Source: Luteibaculum oceani (GTDB lineage: Bacteria; Bacteroidota; Bacteroidia; Flavobacteriales_D; Luteibaculaceae). Taken from it: a stretch of DNA of 64,000 nt. The notes below the pieces were generated by a model. It had not been told where the DNA came from. It was given only the letters and a program-made list of their open reading frames with translations, and ran no database searches. The stretch is from assembly GCF_007995015.1 (NCBI RefSeq), contig NZ_VORB01000010.1, positions 62,001 through 126,000 of the forward strand, given 5' to 3'. Positions 15,236-25,911 of the stretch are shown in pieces. The position numbers were made by a program, and so were the translations under genes. Every line of letters begins with the position of its first letter. Positions within the stretch are counted from its first letter, which is position 1.

Positions 15236-15444
15236 TTTACGTTTCTAATAAAAGTCACCAACCCCGCTAATCAGCGTCAATCTTTTACGATTGGGGATGA
15301 GGAAAAACGTCCAATTCCTCCTTCCCTAGAAGTTCATTTAAAATAGCCGAACAACCATTTTTATATACATCTCGTCGATAAATAGGATGGTACAGTCAAA
15401 TCTTTTTACTTACTTTAAACCAACCTTAAACCACACCTTAAATC

Positions 15445-18400
15445 TTGCTTCGACCAAAGCTCAAATATTATCTTGGAATTTCACTACTTAGTTTCCTGAT
15501 ACTTATCAGTTCCAAGCTAAATGCGCAGATTTGCGATTCCGAAGTACCTGTAATTGAGGTCGACCTAAGCTCTAACCCAGATACTTCATGGGTAGTGCCC
15601 GATTTAGAAAGAAAAGGCACCTGTTGCGATGCCGCCAAAAACGCACCATGCGTTGCATTTAATATTACCCTGCATCCAGAAGCTACTGGAATAAATTTTG
15701 GAGTTTGCGAAGGTGCGGAGCCATCGGGTTCTTTATATTACCAAATTAATTGTGGACCAAAAACTCCAGTCGGAGAGCCCATATGCTTAAATGGAGAAGG
15801 ACCACATCTATTAACCTTCTGTAAGCCTGGGAAAAACGAAAACACTTTTTGTATCCAGTCCATTCCTAGGCCATCAGTAGGAGATGATATTCAAATTCAG
15901 GAGGGTTGTAGTGGAGACCTATCAAGCTCTGGATATAAAGAAGATGAAATTACTTGGACCTCCGTTTTACCTGGAAATCGAGGTGATTTCGACTACCTAC
16001 TTAGCTGTATTACTTGTCCTAATCCTCAGGTAAATTTAACTGGAGTTATACCAGATTCACTGTATTTTGAAATATCAGGACCGGGAGCTGGAGATTGTGG
16101 TGACTTAAACACTTTTAGGGATACCGTTCTAGTTGTGGTTTTACCGGGCCCTCGGGTTAATATAGTTCAGGAAAACAAGGTTCTATGTTCCGAAACAGAG
16201 GAGTTACGATTAACTGCCGAGATCAATGGTGGAACTCCTCCTTATAATGTAAACTGGAGCACTGGAGCCGCTGGCAATAGTATTTTAGTGGGCCCTGGAA
16301 CCTATACAGTTTCCGTAAGCGATGCCAAAAATTGTGAGATTGTTACCGAAACTTATACCGTACTTCCTCCAAAGGAAATATCACTAAATCTAAGTTCAAC
16401 ACCTACATCTTGTAATGGAGGTAGCGATGGTTCTGCTACGGTTGTAATTTCTGGAGGGTACTCCCCTTATAGCATTTTATGGAATGATGCTCTAAACCAA
16501 CAAACTGCTACAGCAACGGAATTGGTTGCTGGCATTTACGAGGTATTAGTAACTGATTCGGCTGGTTGCCAAGTTTCAGCACAAATCGAAGTTACAGAAC
16601 CGGCCAATCCCCTTGAAATTACATCAACATCTATATCGGATGTCGATTGTTTTGGCGGCAACACAGGAAGCATAAGCATTAATGTTTCGGGAGGAACAAG
16701 CCCCTACAGTTACGAATGGAGTGGGATTTCGCATTCTGGCCCAAACCCCACAAACCTATCAGCTGGTTGGTACACAGTGGTTATTACGGATGCAAACGGG
16801 TGTACTCTTGAAGAAGCATTTCAAATCGAACAACCCGACTTCCCACTTGCTGGTGATTTAAACATCATGGATGTTCTGTGCAAGGGAGAAAATACGGGAG
16901 CTATTAATGCCAATTCCACCGGTGGCACGGATCCTTTCCGGTATAGATTAAACAATTCTGCTTGGCAAACAGACGGCACTTTCGAAAACCTGATCGCAGG
17001 AACATACACAATAGAAATTGAGGATGCCAACTCTTGTACTTTTGATACCGTAGTTACCATCTCAGAACCAGATCTTTTATCTGGAACAACACAGGGTTCA
17101 GCCCCAACCTGTTTCCAAGGTGCCGATGGTAAAATAACTGCTACCATCTCAGGAGGAACCACTCCCTATACTTTTCAATGGAACGATGGGCAAAATCAGA
17201 CCACAAATACCGCAATAAACCTTAGTGCTGGAGAATACCAACTAGTTGTTACCGATGCGAATGGATGTATTTTAATTCTAAACGAATCTTTAGAAGAACC
17301 CACTCCTATTACCATTTCCTTTATTAAGTCAGACATTGAATGTGAGGGCGAAAACACCGGCTGGGCTCAAGCCAATCCTTCTGGAGGAACATCCCCCTAT
17401 TCCTATTTATGGAACGACGCAAACAACCAGAAAACTAAAATTGCAAGTAATTTAATCGCCGGAACTTACAACGTTACAGTATTCGATGCCAATGGATGTG
17501 AGGGAACGGGTTCGGTAACGATTAATGGACCCGCAGAACCACTAAGAGCCGAGGTTGTCGCTAAAACCAATGTTGCTTGCCATGGGGAAGCAACTGGAGA
17601 AATCACCTTAAATGTTTATGGCGGTTCTCCTGGTTATACCATAAATTGGAATGACCCAAATACTCAAACAGGAAATAAGGCGAATAATTTAGTATCAGGA
17701 TATTACACCGCGACCATTACCGACCAAAATGGATGTGAAATTGTTATATCGGAGCTTATTTCCCAACCTGCATCTAAGGTGCTTCCCAAACTACAACTGA
17801 TTAAAAACCCTTCTTGTACGGGGAAAAATGACGGAAGTTTGTTGGCAGATGCAGAAGGCGGAGTCCCCCCCTATTCTTACCTGTGGTTGAACACTGGGAA
17901 TTCTAATCAAATTGAAAATAATGTAGGAGCCGGTTCTCATTCCGTGAGAATAACCGATGCCAATGGCTGCGACACCACCCTATCAATTGTTGTAAATGAC
18001 CCACCACCGCTAACCGTAAGTGCGCAAACACAACAAAATGTAAAATGCCATGGTGGCTCAAGCGGAATTGCTCTTGCTGAAGCTGCTGGGGGAACCCCAG
18101 GATATAATTACCAATGGAATGATCCAAACCAACAAACTGGCCCAACTGCATCCAACCTTACTGCTGGTACATACAAAGTAACTGCAACAGATAATGCGGG
18201 TTGTAGCGCTGAAGCTACCGTGGTTATTTCCGAACCTAATTCACCGGTAATTATTCAGTTAGTAGATATAAAACACAATGATTGTAAGGGGAACAACGAT
18301 GGATACATCGAGGTAACAGCCTTCGGTGGTACTGCGCCCTATTCCTTCCAATGGAACGATGTAAATAATTCTACCACCAAACGAATTGAAAACTTAAAAA

Positions 18401-21400
18401 CAGGCACATATACCGTAAGGGTAAAGGATGCTAATAATTGTCAGGTTTCGGCTTCGTACACGATAAACGAACCTCAAAACCCTCTTTTTTCGGATGTTAC
18501 AATTCTAAATCATATTGATTGTTTTGGTAATGCAAACGGTGCAGCTACCGCAAAGGCTTTTGGTGGTTCCCCCCCTTATCAATTATTTTGGTCTCCCTCT
18601 GGAATGACCACCGATACAGTCTACGGCTTAGGACCTGGAATCCATGAACTAAGTGTAGTTGATAAAAATGGATGCTCCTACAAAACCGAATTCGAAATCA
18701 GCCAGCCCAGCGCTCCACTTAATGGAATTGTAAATAAGATAAATGACGTAAAGTGTTTTGGAGGATCCGATGGAAGTTTAAGCGCTGAAATCTCGGGAGG
18801 AACACCACCCTACACCTATCAATGGGACGACAATAACAACCAAACGGGAAGTACCGCATTAAACTTGGCTCCAGGTACATACACCGTAGTTATTAAAGAT
18901 GACGCAGGATGTGAAATCCCTTTATCTGGAACTATAAATCAACCTCCAGCCCCTTTACAACTTAGCATAGACGTAGCGGCAGTAAAATGTAAGGATGGTA
19001 ATTCTGGAATAGCAACAGCCAACGTTACTGGAGGTACAGCCCCTTATATCTACCAGTGGGATGACCCTCAAAAACAACAAAGTGCAAATGCTATTGATCT
19101 AAAGGCGGGCAGCTACCAAGTAGTAGTTGTGGACTTTAATGGTTGCGAAGTTCGTGGAACAGCTGTAATCACTGAGCCTTCTGAAAAATTGAGTTTACAG
19201 TTATCACCCCAGTCACCTAGTTGTTCTAACTCGTCAGATGGACAAATTGTAGCCACCGTAAATGGAGGTGTTTCTCCATACACCTACCAATGGAATGACG
19301 CCAATAATCAAACCACAAGCACCGCTACGGGACTTGTTAAAGGTGCTTATCAGGTTACCGTGATTGATGCACAAGGCTGCGAAATTGTTGGTGCATCAAC
19401 GGTTGAGGCCCCAAATCCTTTGGAATTAAATATCAAGTATTCCGAAGTGGTTTGCGCAGGTAGCAACAATGGCCATGTTGAGGTGGAGGTAACAGGTGGA
19501 ACCCCTCCTTATATCTACAATTGGGATGATGAAAACGGAACAACAGGTTCTAGCGCTTCTGGTCTTCCACCTGGAACTTATCAAGTTCGAGTAACCGATA
19601 GCAAAGGTTGTTTTGAACAACAGGCGGTAACATTAAACTCCACGGTAGCAACTGAGATTAGACTTAAAACTGTGGACCCAACCTGCAATGGTATAGCAAA
19701 CGGTAGAATAGAAAGCGAAATTATTGGTGGATCTGACCCCTATAGCTATTCATGGAGCCCAGGTGGGGAGCAATCTAAAAACATAGTAAACAAAGGCCCT
19801 GGGAACTATGAGTTAACAGTAACCGACTTTAATGGATGTAAATACACCGCCTCAGCACAATTGGCTGAACCAAATGCAATGGTTCCTAATGTTGATTTAA
19901 CCCATGAGTCGTGCTTTAATAAATCCGATGGACAAATTCTGATAACGATAACTGGTGGTTCGGAGCCATTTAATTATGCCTGGTCAGACGACGCTTCAAG
20001 AACAACATCCTTTGCTCAAAATTTAGCTGCAGGAACTTATACCATCTCGGTAAGAGACCAAAATAATTGTACGCTCAACATTACAGATGATATAATTCCT
20101 GCAACGGAAATTAACATTGATATCACGCCTCAACACATTGCGTGTTTTGGAGATAACAACGGTGAGTTAGCTGCACAGGTAAGTGGCGGGGTCGCCCCCT
20201 ATAGCTATCAATGGAATGACCCAAACTCACAGACAGGAAATAAAGCTGTATTACTTGCGCCGGGTAATTACGAGCTAACAGTTTTAGATCAGAATTCTTG
20301 TGTTAAAAAAGCTAGTAAAGAAATTTCACAGCCTTTAGAGCCCTTAAAAGCAACCACACAAGTTAAAAACCTAAGCTGCTATGGAGATAATTCGGGATGG
20401 GCGGAGGTACTGGTTAAAGGTGGCACACCTCCCTACCTATACCTTTGGAACGACCCCAATAACCAGTCAGGCGCTAAAGCAACACAACTTACAGCGGGTA
20501 ATTACACGGTAAACATTACCGATGCTAATGGATGTAAACTGGTTAAATCGGTGGTAATAACCGAACCCAACTCTCCTCTAACCCTTTCTCTCTCTGGTAA
20601 TACCATCTCATGTAAAGGCGATAGTTCTGGAATAGCAAGCGCTGCCGTTAGTGGTGGTGTTAAGCCATACTCCTATTTATGGAATGACGAAAATGCTCAA
20701 ACAACTGCGGTGGCCACGAACCTCAAAAGTGGAAATTATGTGTGCCAAATAACTGATGCTGCCGGATGCACCATCTCTGGAAATATTTTTATTCAAGAGC
20801 CAGATGAATTTTTAAATGTTACCCATACCACTTCAGATGTTGACTGTTTTGGTGAAAATACTGGATCCGCATCACTCAATATTTCTGGCGGACTGGCTCC
20901 ATACGATATTTCGTGGAACGATCCTGAAAACCAGAATGGAATTACGGCTAGCAATTTATTGGCCGGTAATTATCTTGCTGAAATCACAGATCAAAACGGA
21001 TGTAGAATAAATGAGTTGGTGGAGATTAAGCAACCATTTAGTGCATTAAAATCCATTTTCACACCAATTGCACCTTCTTGTTATAATGGAAATGATGGAG
21101 AAATAACGGTAGAAGGAGTTGGCGGAACTGGTCCCTACAATTTTCAATGGAGTTTCCCTGTTTCATCAAACAGTCAAACTATTACTAACCTTGTTTCTGG
21201 TTCTTATACGGTTGAGTTAACCGATGCTAAAAACTGTAGTAGAGTCGACTCAATTTTCCTTAATAACCGCGATTCACTGTCTGTAAGCCTAATTTTAGAT
21301 CACGTTAAGTGTGGACAAGGAAATAATGGTAAAGCCATTGCTCAGGTGAACGGAGGAACCGCACCCTACCAGTATTTTTGGAATAGTGAAGCAGCTTCAA

Positions 21401-24400
21401 ACGAAGTAAGAAACGGTCTAAATTCTGGTAACCATACTATTAGGATAGAAGATGCTAACGGCTGTGTAAAGCAAAAATCTTTCGAAATAAAGGAGCCGCC
21501 AATTACGCTTAGAATTTCAGTACAAAGTAGAACAATTCGCTGTTTTGGCAGTAAAACAGGGAAAGCATGGGTAAATATTACAGGTGCATATCCACCCTAT
21601 AATATTACCTGGAGTGATCCACAACAACAAAAAACTGATACTGCCTTTGGACTTGCCGCGGGACCGTATAAAGTTATAGTTAGTGATAGATTTGGCTGTT
21701 TAGATTCAGCTCTGGTAACCATAACCGAACCAGAGAAACCTGTTTCCGCAGTCACCTCCTCGGTTGATGCAAAGTGTTTCAACGAAGCCAATGGTTCAGC
21801 CGCGGTTCAGGTAGACGGGGGAACACCTCCGTACCAATACCAATGGAATGATATTAACAAGCAAGTTTCACCGGTTGCTGATAATTTATTGCCTGGGGAA
21901 TACTTCGTTAAAATAAAGGATGACAATGGCTGCGAACTAATTGAAAAGGTAGAAGTTGGCGGACCAATTAGCCCGCTGCAAATTAGCTTCTTTAAAAAGG
22001 ATGTATCCTGTCTTGGAGGAAATGATGGCAGCGTATTGAGTTACGTAAAAGGAGGTACAAAACCATATAGCTACAAATGGGATGCTCCCGGAGAACCAAT
22101 CGACTCTGCATTAGAAAACCTTGCTGCTGGACAGTATAAATTAGTTGTTACGGACGCAAATGGATGTTCCACAAATGCCTCAATCAATATTAATCAACCT
22201 AGCCAAAAGCTAGAAATTGAAATAAAGCCAACACATAACAAGTGTTATGGAGATTCTCTTGGAACTGCAGAAGCTACTGTATCGGGTGGAATTGCACCTT
22301 ACCAATACTTATGGAACGATAGTAGAAACCAAAATTCAAGGCTAGCCAGTAGCTTACCCGTGGGGATTTACCAAGTGGAGGTTACAGACAGCAGGGGTTG
22401 TAGCTCATTTGAGGAGGTGGAAATTAAAGCACCAGGCTCCCCTATTGCCATTGTAACCAATTCTACCCCGGTAAGCTGTTTCGGATTTAACGATGGAAAG
22501 GTTGAGGCTCAGGTGAGTGGAGGAACTTCACCGTACGAGTACAGCTGGAACATTCCTTCGGGAAATGCAAGTGCACATGAAAATCTATTCGCTGGTAGAT
22601 ATTGGGTAAGGATTGTTGATGCTAACGGTTGCTTTAAAGTGGATACTGTGGAATTAACCCAGCCTTCTCCCCTTTCAGCAAACATTGATAAAGGCAACTT
22701 AACCTGCTATAATAGCAAGGATGGATTTATAAAGGTTTCTCCCATTGGCGGCACACCTAACTTCAGCTTCCTTTTGGATAATACCACCAGTTCTAATAGT
22801 GGGGAATTTTATAATCTCAATGCGGGGAATCACGCTGTAGTGGTAACTGATAAAAACAATTGCACCTACGAAAGAAGTATCCTGATCAACGAACCTGCTC
22901 CTATTGTGGCGGATACAGTAATCCAGGATGTTCAATGCTTTGGCCAAGAAAACGGTGGTGCTAGAATTCAGGTAATTTCGGGTGGAACCGAACCTTACAT
23001 GATAGGGTTTAACGGTGCTAACTTCGAAGATACTGCCATCTATAAGGTAAGTGCATTAGGACCTGGGAATTTCTTTTTCAGTATTTACGACGCAAACGAT
23101 TGCCCCTCTAAGGTGTTCTTTAATATCCAGGAACCAGGTCCACTAGACATAACGGCATCGGCTGATGATACCCTATGTGCTGGACAGTCCAGAACTATGG
23201 CTGTTGCCCTTAGTGGTGGTACAGGTTCATTAAAAGCACATTGGAACCACAATTTAGGAAATGGCTATAACCAGGTTGTTAATCCCGATACTACAACTAA
23301 ATATCGCGTGTACGGAACAGACGCCAACAATTGTTACAGTGGAATTAAAGAGATCACCCTCTTTGTGCGCAATGCGGCGAAAGAATCGGTAAATATTGTA
23401 GCACCCGATACGCTTTGTACCGATGTTCCTTTTACGATTTATGGTACTCATGAATCAACAGTTGGCCCTTATGAGTTTATTTGGTCTCCAGATTTAGGAA
23501 ATGATTTAGGCCCTTACTCCCATTCTATTGATGCTAATACAGAATTTGAACTTAAAATTGTAAACGCTTGTCTGGATACCATTTCTGCAAACAAACTTGT
23601 AAGAACCACGCCGTCACCCAAATTATTTCTGCCAGATACCATTGCTCAAGACTGTGCTCCACTAGAAATAGTATTGGTAGATACAGTAAATAAAAACTCA
23701 GCCTACTTAAATTATACCTGGACGCTAGAAAGTGGAGAGATGTACAATACCAACCCTTTCCGTTATCAGTTTGATAATCCTGGAGAGTACGAATTGGATT
23801 TAACCATTAGTTCTGCCTATGGTTGTAACACCAAGGCTTCACAACCCTACAAGATATTTGTTAAACCCAGCCCCATAGCAAATGCAAGTTCAGATAAAAT
23901 TAGCACGAGCTTACTTGATCCTAAAATTCAGTTCTTCAACCTATCATCCGGTTATACTTCCTTTATTTGGGACCTACCCAACGGTAACTCAAGCCAAGAA
24001 AACAACCCCGTTGTAACCTTCGCCGATACTGGAAACTATATAGTAAACTTGGGCGTACTCAACCAATTTGGATGTTTCGATGAATTCCAAATAACGGTAA
24101 GAGTAAATCCATATGTAAGCTTTAAAGTACCCACGGCATTTACTCCAAACACACAGGGAGGAAATGGCGGATACTACAATAAAAATGATTTAAACAACGA
24201 TGTTTTCCACCCAACAGCAGATTTCGTAAACAACTTCAATATGAAGATTTTTAATCGCTGGGGAGAATTGGTGTTCGAATCCAACGATATTCACAGAGGT
24301 TGGGATGGATATTACAAGGGAAAACTTTCGCAGCAAGATGTTTACATCTGGAAAATAACGGCTGGCTTTGTCACCGGAGAGGTAATTGAAGAATCTGGAA

Positions 24401-24423
24401 ATGTAACCCTGATATGGAAGTAG
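15445..24423 (+). CDS. Giant SprB-repeat adhesin with gliding-associated C-terminal domain
   Basis: 2992 residues. The start is TTG, followed by a signal peptide (residues 1-27, ending KLNAQ). After an N-terminal cysteine-rich region (to about 240), roughly 30 repeats of about 75-80 residues follow. Each carries a GGT-PY-x-Y-x-WND core, a later AGTY-x-V-x-V-x-DxNGC and a closing EP. This is the SprB-repeat signature of the mobile surface adhesin of gliding Bacteroidota. Ig/PKD-like domains occupy about 2560-2890 and a CHU_C gliding-associated C-terminal domain closes the protein (FKVPTAFTPNTQGGNG... FNRWGELVFES). It should be exported by the type IX system. The 3' end overlaps the PorP/SprF gene by 10 bp. 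Confidence 0.93.
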   Translation: MLRPKLKYYLGISLLSFLILISSKLNAQICDSEVPVIEVDLSSNPDTSWVVPDLERKGTCCDAAKNAPCVAFNITLHPEATGINFGVCEGAEPSGSLYYQINCGPKTPVGEPICLNGEGPHLLTFCKPGKNENTFCIQSIPRPSVGDDIQIQEGCSGDLSSSGYKEDEITWTSVLPGNRGDFDYLLSCITCPNPQVNLTGVIPDSLYFEISGPGAGDCGDLNTFRDTVLVVVLPGPRVNIVQENKVLCSETEELRLTAEINGGTPPYNVNWSTGAAGNSILVGPGTYTVSVSDAKNCEIVTETYTVLPPKEISLNLSSTPTSCNGGSDGSATVVISGGYSPYSILWNDALNQQTATATELVAGIYEVLVTDSAGCQVSAQIEVTEPANPLEITSTSISDVDCFGGNTGSISINVSGGTSPYSYEWSGISHSGPNPTNLSAGWYTVVITDANGCTLEEAFQIEQPDFPLAGDLNIMDVLCKGENTGAINANSTGGTDPFRYRLNNSAWQTDGTFENLIAGTYTIEIEDANSCTFDTVVTISEPDLLSGTTQGSAPTCFQGADGKITATISGGTTPYTFQWNDGQNQTTNTAINLSAGEYQLVVTDANGCILILNESLEEPTPITISFIKSDIECEGENTGWAQANPSGGTSPYSYLWNDANNQKTKIASNLIAGTYNVTVFDANGCEGTGSVTINGPAEPLRAEVVAKTNVACHGEATGEITLNVYGGSPGYTINWNDPNTQTGNKANNLVSGYYTATITDQNGCEIVISELISQPASKVLPKLQLIKNPSCTGKNDGSLLADAEGGVPPYSYLWLNTGNSNQIENNVGAGSHSVRITDANGCDTTLSIVVNDPPPLTVSAQTQQNVKCHGGSSGIALAEAAGGTPGYNYQWNDPNQQTGPTASNLTAGTYKVTATDNAGCSAEATVVISEPNSPVIIQLVDIKHNDCKGNNDGYIEVTAFGGTAPYSFQWNDVNNSTTKRIENLKTGTYTVRVKDANNCQVSASYTINEPQNPLFSDVTILNHIDCFGNANGAATAKAFGGSPPYQLFWSPSGMTTDTVYGLGPGIHELSVVDKNGCSYKTEFEISQPSAPLNGIVNKINDVKCFGGSDGSLSAEISGGTPPYTYQWDDNNNQTGSTALNLAPGTYTVVIKDDAGCEIPLSGTINQPPAPLQLSIDVAAVKCKDGNSGIATANVTGGTAPYIYQWDDPQKQQSANAIDLKAGSYQVVVVDFNGCEVRGTAVITEPSEKLSLQLSPQSPSCSNSSDGQIVATVNGGVSPYTYQWNDANNQTTSTATGLVKGAYQVTVIDAQGCEIVGASTVEAPNPLELNIKYSEVVCAGSNNGHVEVEVTGGTPPYIYNWDDENGTTGSSASGLPPGTYQVRVTDSKGCFEQQAVTLNSTVATEIRLKTVDPTCNGIANGRIESEIIGGSDPYSYSWSPGGEQSKNIVNKGPGNYELTVTDFNGCKYTASAQLAEPNAMVPNVDLTHESCFNKSDGQILITITGGSEPFNYAWSDDASRTTSFAQNLAAGTYTISVRDQNNCTLNITDDIIPATEINIDITPQHIACFGDNNGELAAQVSGGVAPYSYQWNDPNSQTGNKAVLLAPGNYELTVLDQNSCVKKASKEISQPLEPLKATTQVKNLSCYGDNSGWAEVLVKGGTPPYLYLWNDPNNQSGAKATQLTAGNYTVNITDANGCKLVKSVVITEPNSPLTLSLSGNTISCKGDSSGIASAAVSGGVKPYSYLWNDENAQTTAVATNLKSGNYVCQITDAAGCTISGNIFIQEPDEFLNVTHTTSDVDCFGENTGSASLNISGGLAPYDISWNDPENQNGITASNLLAGNYLAEITDQNGCRINELVEIKQPFSALKSIFTPIAPSCYNGNDGEITVEGVGGTGPYNFQWSFPVSSNSQTITNLVSGSYTVELTDAKNCSRVDSIFLNNRDSLSVSLILDHVKCGQGNNGKAIAQVNGGTAPYQYFWNSEAASNEVRNGLNSGNHTIRIEDANGCVKQKSFEIKEPPITLRISVQSRTIRCFGSKTGKAWVNITGAYPPYNITWSDPQQQKTDTAFGLAAGPYKVIVSDRFGCLDSALVTITEPEKPVSAVTSSVDAKCFNEANGSAAVQVDGGTPPYQYQWNDINKQVSPVADNLLPGEYFVKIKDDNGCELIEKVEVGGPISPLQISFFKKDVSCLGGNDGSVLSYVKGGTKPYSYKWDAPGEPIDSALENLAAGQYKLVVTDANGCSTNASININQPSQKLEIEIKPTHNKCYGDSLGTAEATVSGGIAPYQYLWNDSRNQNSRLASSLPVGIYQVEVTDSRGCSSFEEVEIKAPGSPIAIVTNSTPVSCFGFNDGKVEAQVSGGTSPYEYSWNIPSGNASAHENLFAGRYWVRIVDANGCFKVDTVELTQPSPLSANIDKGNLTCYNSKDGFIKVSPIGGTPNFSFLLDNTTSSNSGEFYNLNAGNHAVVVTDKNNCTYERSILINEPAPIVADTVIQDVQCFGQENGGARIQVISGGTEPYMIGFNGANFEDTAIYKVSALGPGNFFFSIYDANDCPSKVFFNIQEPGPLDITASADDTLCAGQSRTMAVALSGGTGSLKAHWNHNLGNGYNQVVNPDTTTKYRVYGTDANNCYSGIKEITLFVRNAAKESVNIVAPDTLCTDVPFTIYGTHESTVGPYEFIWSPDLGNDLGPYSHSIDANTEFELKIVNACLDTISANKLVRTTPSPKLFLPDTIAQDCAPLEIVLVDTVNKNSAYLNYTWTLESGEMYNTNPFRYQFDNPGEYELDLTISSAYGCNTKASQPYKIFVKPSPIANASSDKISTSLLDPKIQFFNLSSGYTSFIWDLPNGNSSQENNPVVTFADTGNYIVNLGVLNQFGCFDEFQITVRVNPYVSFKVPTAFTPNTQGGNGGYYNKNDLNNDVFHPTADFVNNFNMKIFNRWGELVFESNDIHRGWDGYYKGKLSQQDVYIWKITAGFVTGEVIEESGNVTLIWK

Positions 24424-25460
24424 GTAAAAAACTACATATCATTTTAGGTCTCGCTCTGGTTCTATGCTCTTCATGGGCTAAGGCTCAGGAGGTTCAGTAT
24501 GCTCAATTTTATAACGATCCGTACCAGCTAAACCCTGCACTTGCAGGAGCTAGTAAATACAACCGGATCGGATTGCATTACCGCAATCAGTGGCCCGGAA
24601 TTAAAAACAACTACAAAACGTATAGCGCTTACGTTGACAAAAGATTGGCAGGAATAAACTCTGGAATAGGCCTATATGTTCTAGAAGATGTAGCTGGCGA
24701 TGGTGCCCTTCAGTACGACTATATAGCAGGCTCTTACGCATACGGTTTAAGGGTAAACTACAACCAAATGATACGCTTTGGTTTGCGTACAGCCTTAGCC
24801 ATGCGAAGTATTAATTTCAATAAACTGGTTTTTACCGATCAGTTTGTACGAGACAACGCCCCAAGTACCATAGAAGGCTTTGATAACAACCAGGTATCCT
24901 ACCTAGATTTTAGCTTTGGTATTGAGTACAAGCTCAACAAGCAAAATTTACGTTTTGGCTTTGCTGCCGACCATTTAACTCGTCCCAATCAATCCTTTAC
25001 AAACACTAAAAACCATCTTCCCATACGTTACTCGGCATACGTATTGTACGACATGGTCATAAAAGGTAACACATCCCAAAAAAGCAGTTCCTACGTTAGT
25101 TATGCTGCTTTGTATAAGGCTCAACTATCCTGGGATCAATTGGATTTTGGAGCCATCTATCACTACGACGCCATGGAATTTGGGTTATTCTACAGAGGAA
25201 TTCCTGGGTTAAAAGCTTACAAACCAGGCTACGCTAATAATGAAGCATTTATTGGATACATCGGTTTTCAGTGGTTAAATATCCATTTTGGATACAATTA
25301 CGACTTTTCCATGTCCAAACTGGGGAATATTCAGAGCCATGGTGCACACGAAATCACAATGATTTTTGCCTATGGATTTAATCCCAAACGCAAAAAACCA
25401 AAAAGCATCCCCTGTTCCGATATCGTAGGAACTAGTATGGTGAAAAAGGCACGTTTCTAA
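24414..25460 (+). CDS. PorP/SprF family type IX secretion outer-membrane protein
   Basis: 348 residues with a signal peptide (about 1-24, ending SWAKAQ). The family opening, YAQFYNDPYQLNPALAGAS, then RIGLHYRNQWPGI, is diagnostic of PorP/SprF. The rest alternates in the way of an outer-membrane beta-barrel. In Flavobacterium johnsoniae SprF is needed for surface delivery of SprB, and PorP/SprF paralogues typically sit beside their own large CHU_C adhesin. The 10-bp overlap with the giant gene implies translational coupling and a dedicated partner. Confidence 0.95.
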   Translation: MEVGKKLHIILGLALVLCSSWAKAQEVQYAQFYNDPYQLNPALAGASKYNRIGLHYRNQWPGIKNNYKTYSAYVDKRLAGINSGIGLYVLEDVAGDGALQYDYIAGSYAYGLRVNYNQMIRFGLRTALAMRSINFNKLVFTDQFVRDNAPSTIEGFDNNQVSYLDFSFGIEYKLNKQNLRFGFAADHLTRPNQSFTNTKNHLPIRYSAYVLYDMVIKGNTSQKSSSYVSYAALYKAQLSWDQLDFGAIYHYDAMEFGLFYRGIPGLKAYKPGYANNEAFIGYIGFQWLNIHFGYNYDFSMSKLGNIQSHGAHEITMIFAYGFNPKRKKPKSIPCSDIVGTSMVKKARF

Positions 25461-25473
25461 TTCCTTGCAGCCA

Positions 25474-25491
25474 ATTAGCGAATTCGCTAAT
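25474..25491. repeat. 18-bp perfect palindrome
   Basis: ATTAGCGAATTCGCTAAT is self-complementary and followed by further partial copies of its arms (CTAATTAGCC). It starts 13 bp after the porP/sprF stop. It may form a hairpin ending the operon, but there is no U-tract. Confidence 0.5.
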
Positions 25492-25509
25492 AAGCTAATT
25501 AGCCAAAGC

Positions 25510-25894
25510 GATTACTCGGCTTCGCCTCGTGATCCCAAGGGCGGTAGCTTCAGAAAAAGGCAGTCCACTTTCGTGTCCTTGCTTTTTTGCTTTCACGAAA
25601 ACCCTCAAGCCTGCGGCAGTCTGCCTATTAGCCACAGGGATTACTCGGCTCCGCCTCGTGATCCCTAGAGGTGGGTGCTTCAGAAAAAGGCAGTCCACTT
25701 TCGTGTCCTTGCTTTTTTGCTTTCACGAAAACCCTCAAGCCTGCGGCAATCTGCCTATTAACTAATCACTTAATCACCATAAGGATTACTCGGCTCCGCC
25801 TCGTGATCCCTTAGGGGGAGCTTCAGAAAAAGGCAGTCCGCTATCGCGTACTTGCTTTTTTGCTTTCACGAAAACCCTCAAGCCTGCGGCTTGG
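25510..25894 (-). repeat. Structured tandem repeat array behind tRNA-Ser (three units)
   Basis: Units begin at 25510, 25639 and 25794 on the plus strand; the second has a 26-bp insertion before the third. In the tRNA-Ser sense (minus strand) each contains a core hairpin: AGTaCGC-gata-GCGgACT in the tRNA-proximal unit (25835-25852) and AGGaCAC-gaaa-GTGgACT in the two distal ones (25562-25579, 25692-25709). The CGC/GCG to CAC/GTG change is compensatory. A second hairpin is GGATCAC-GA-GGC-loop-GCC-GA-GTAATCC with tandem G/A mismatches. A third is GCC-gca-GGC, extended to AAGCC/GGCTT in the proximal unit. Short translated ORFs here are artefacts of the repeats. Confidence 0.85.
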
Positions 25895-25911
25895 GATTTT
25901 CTTAGAAAGCA

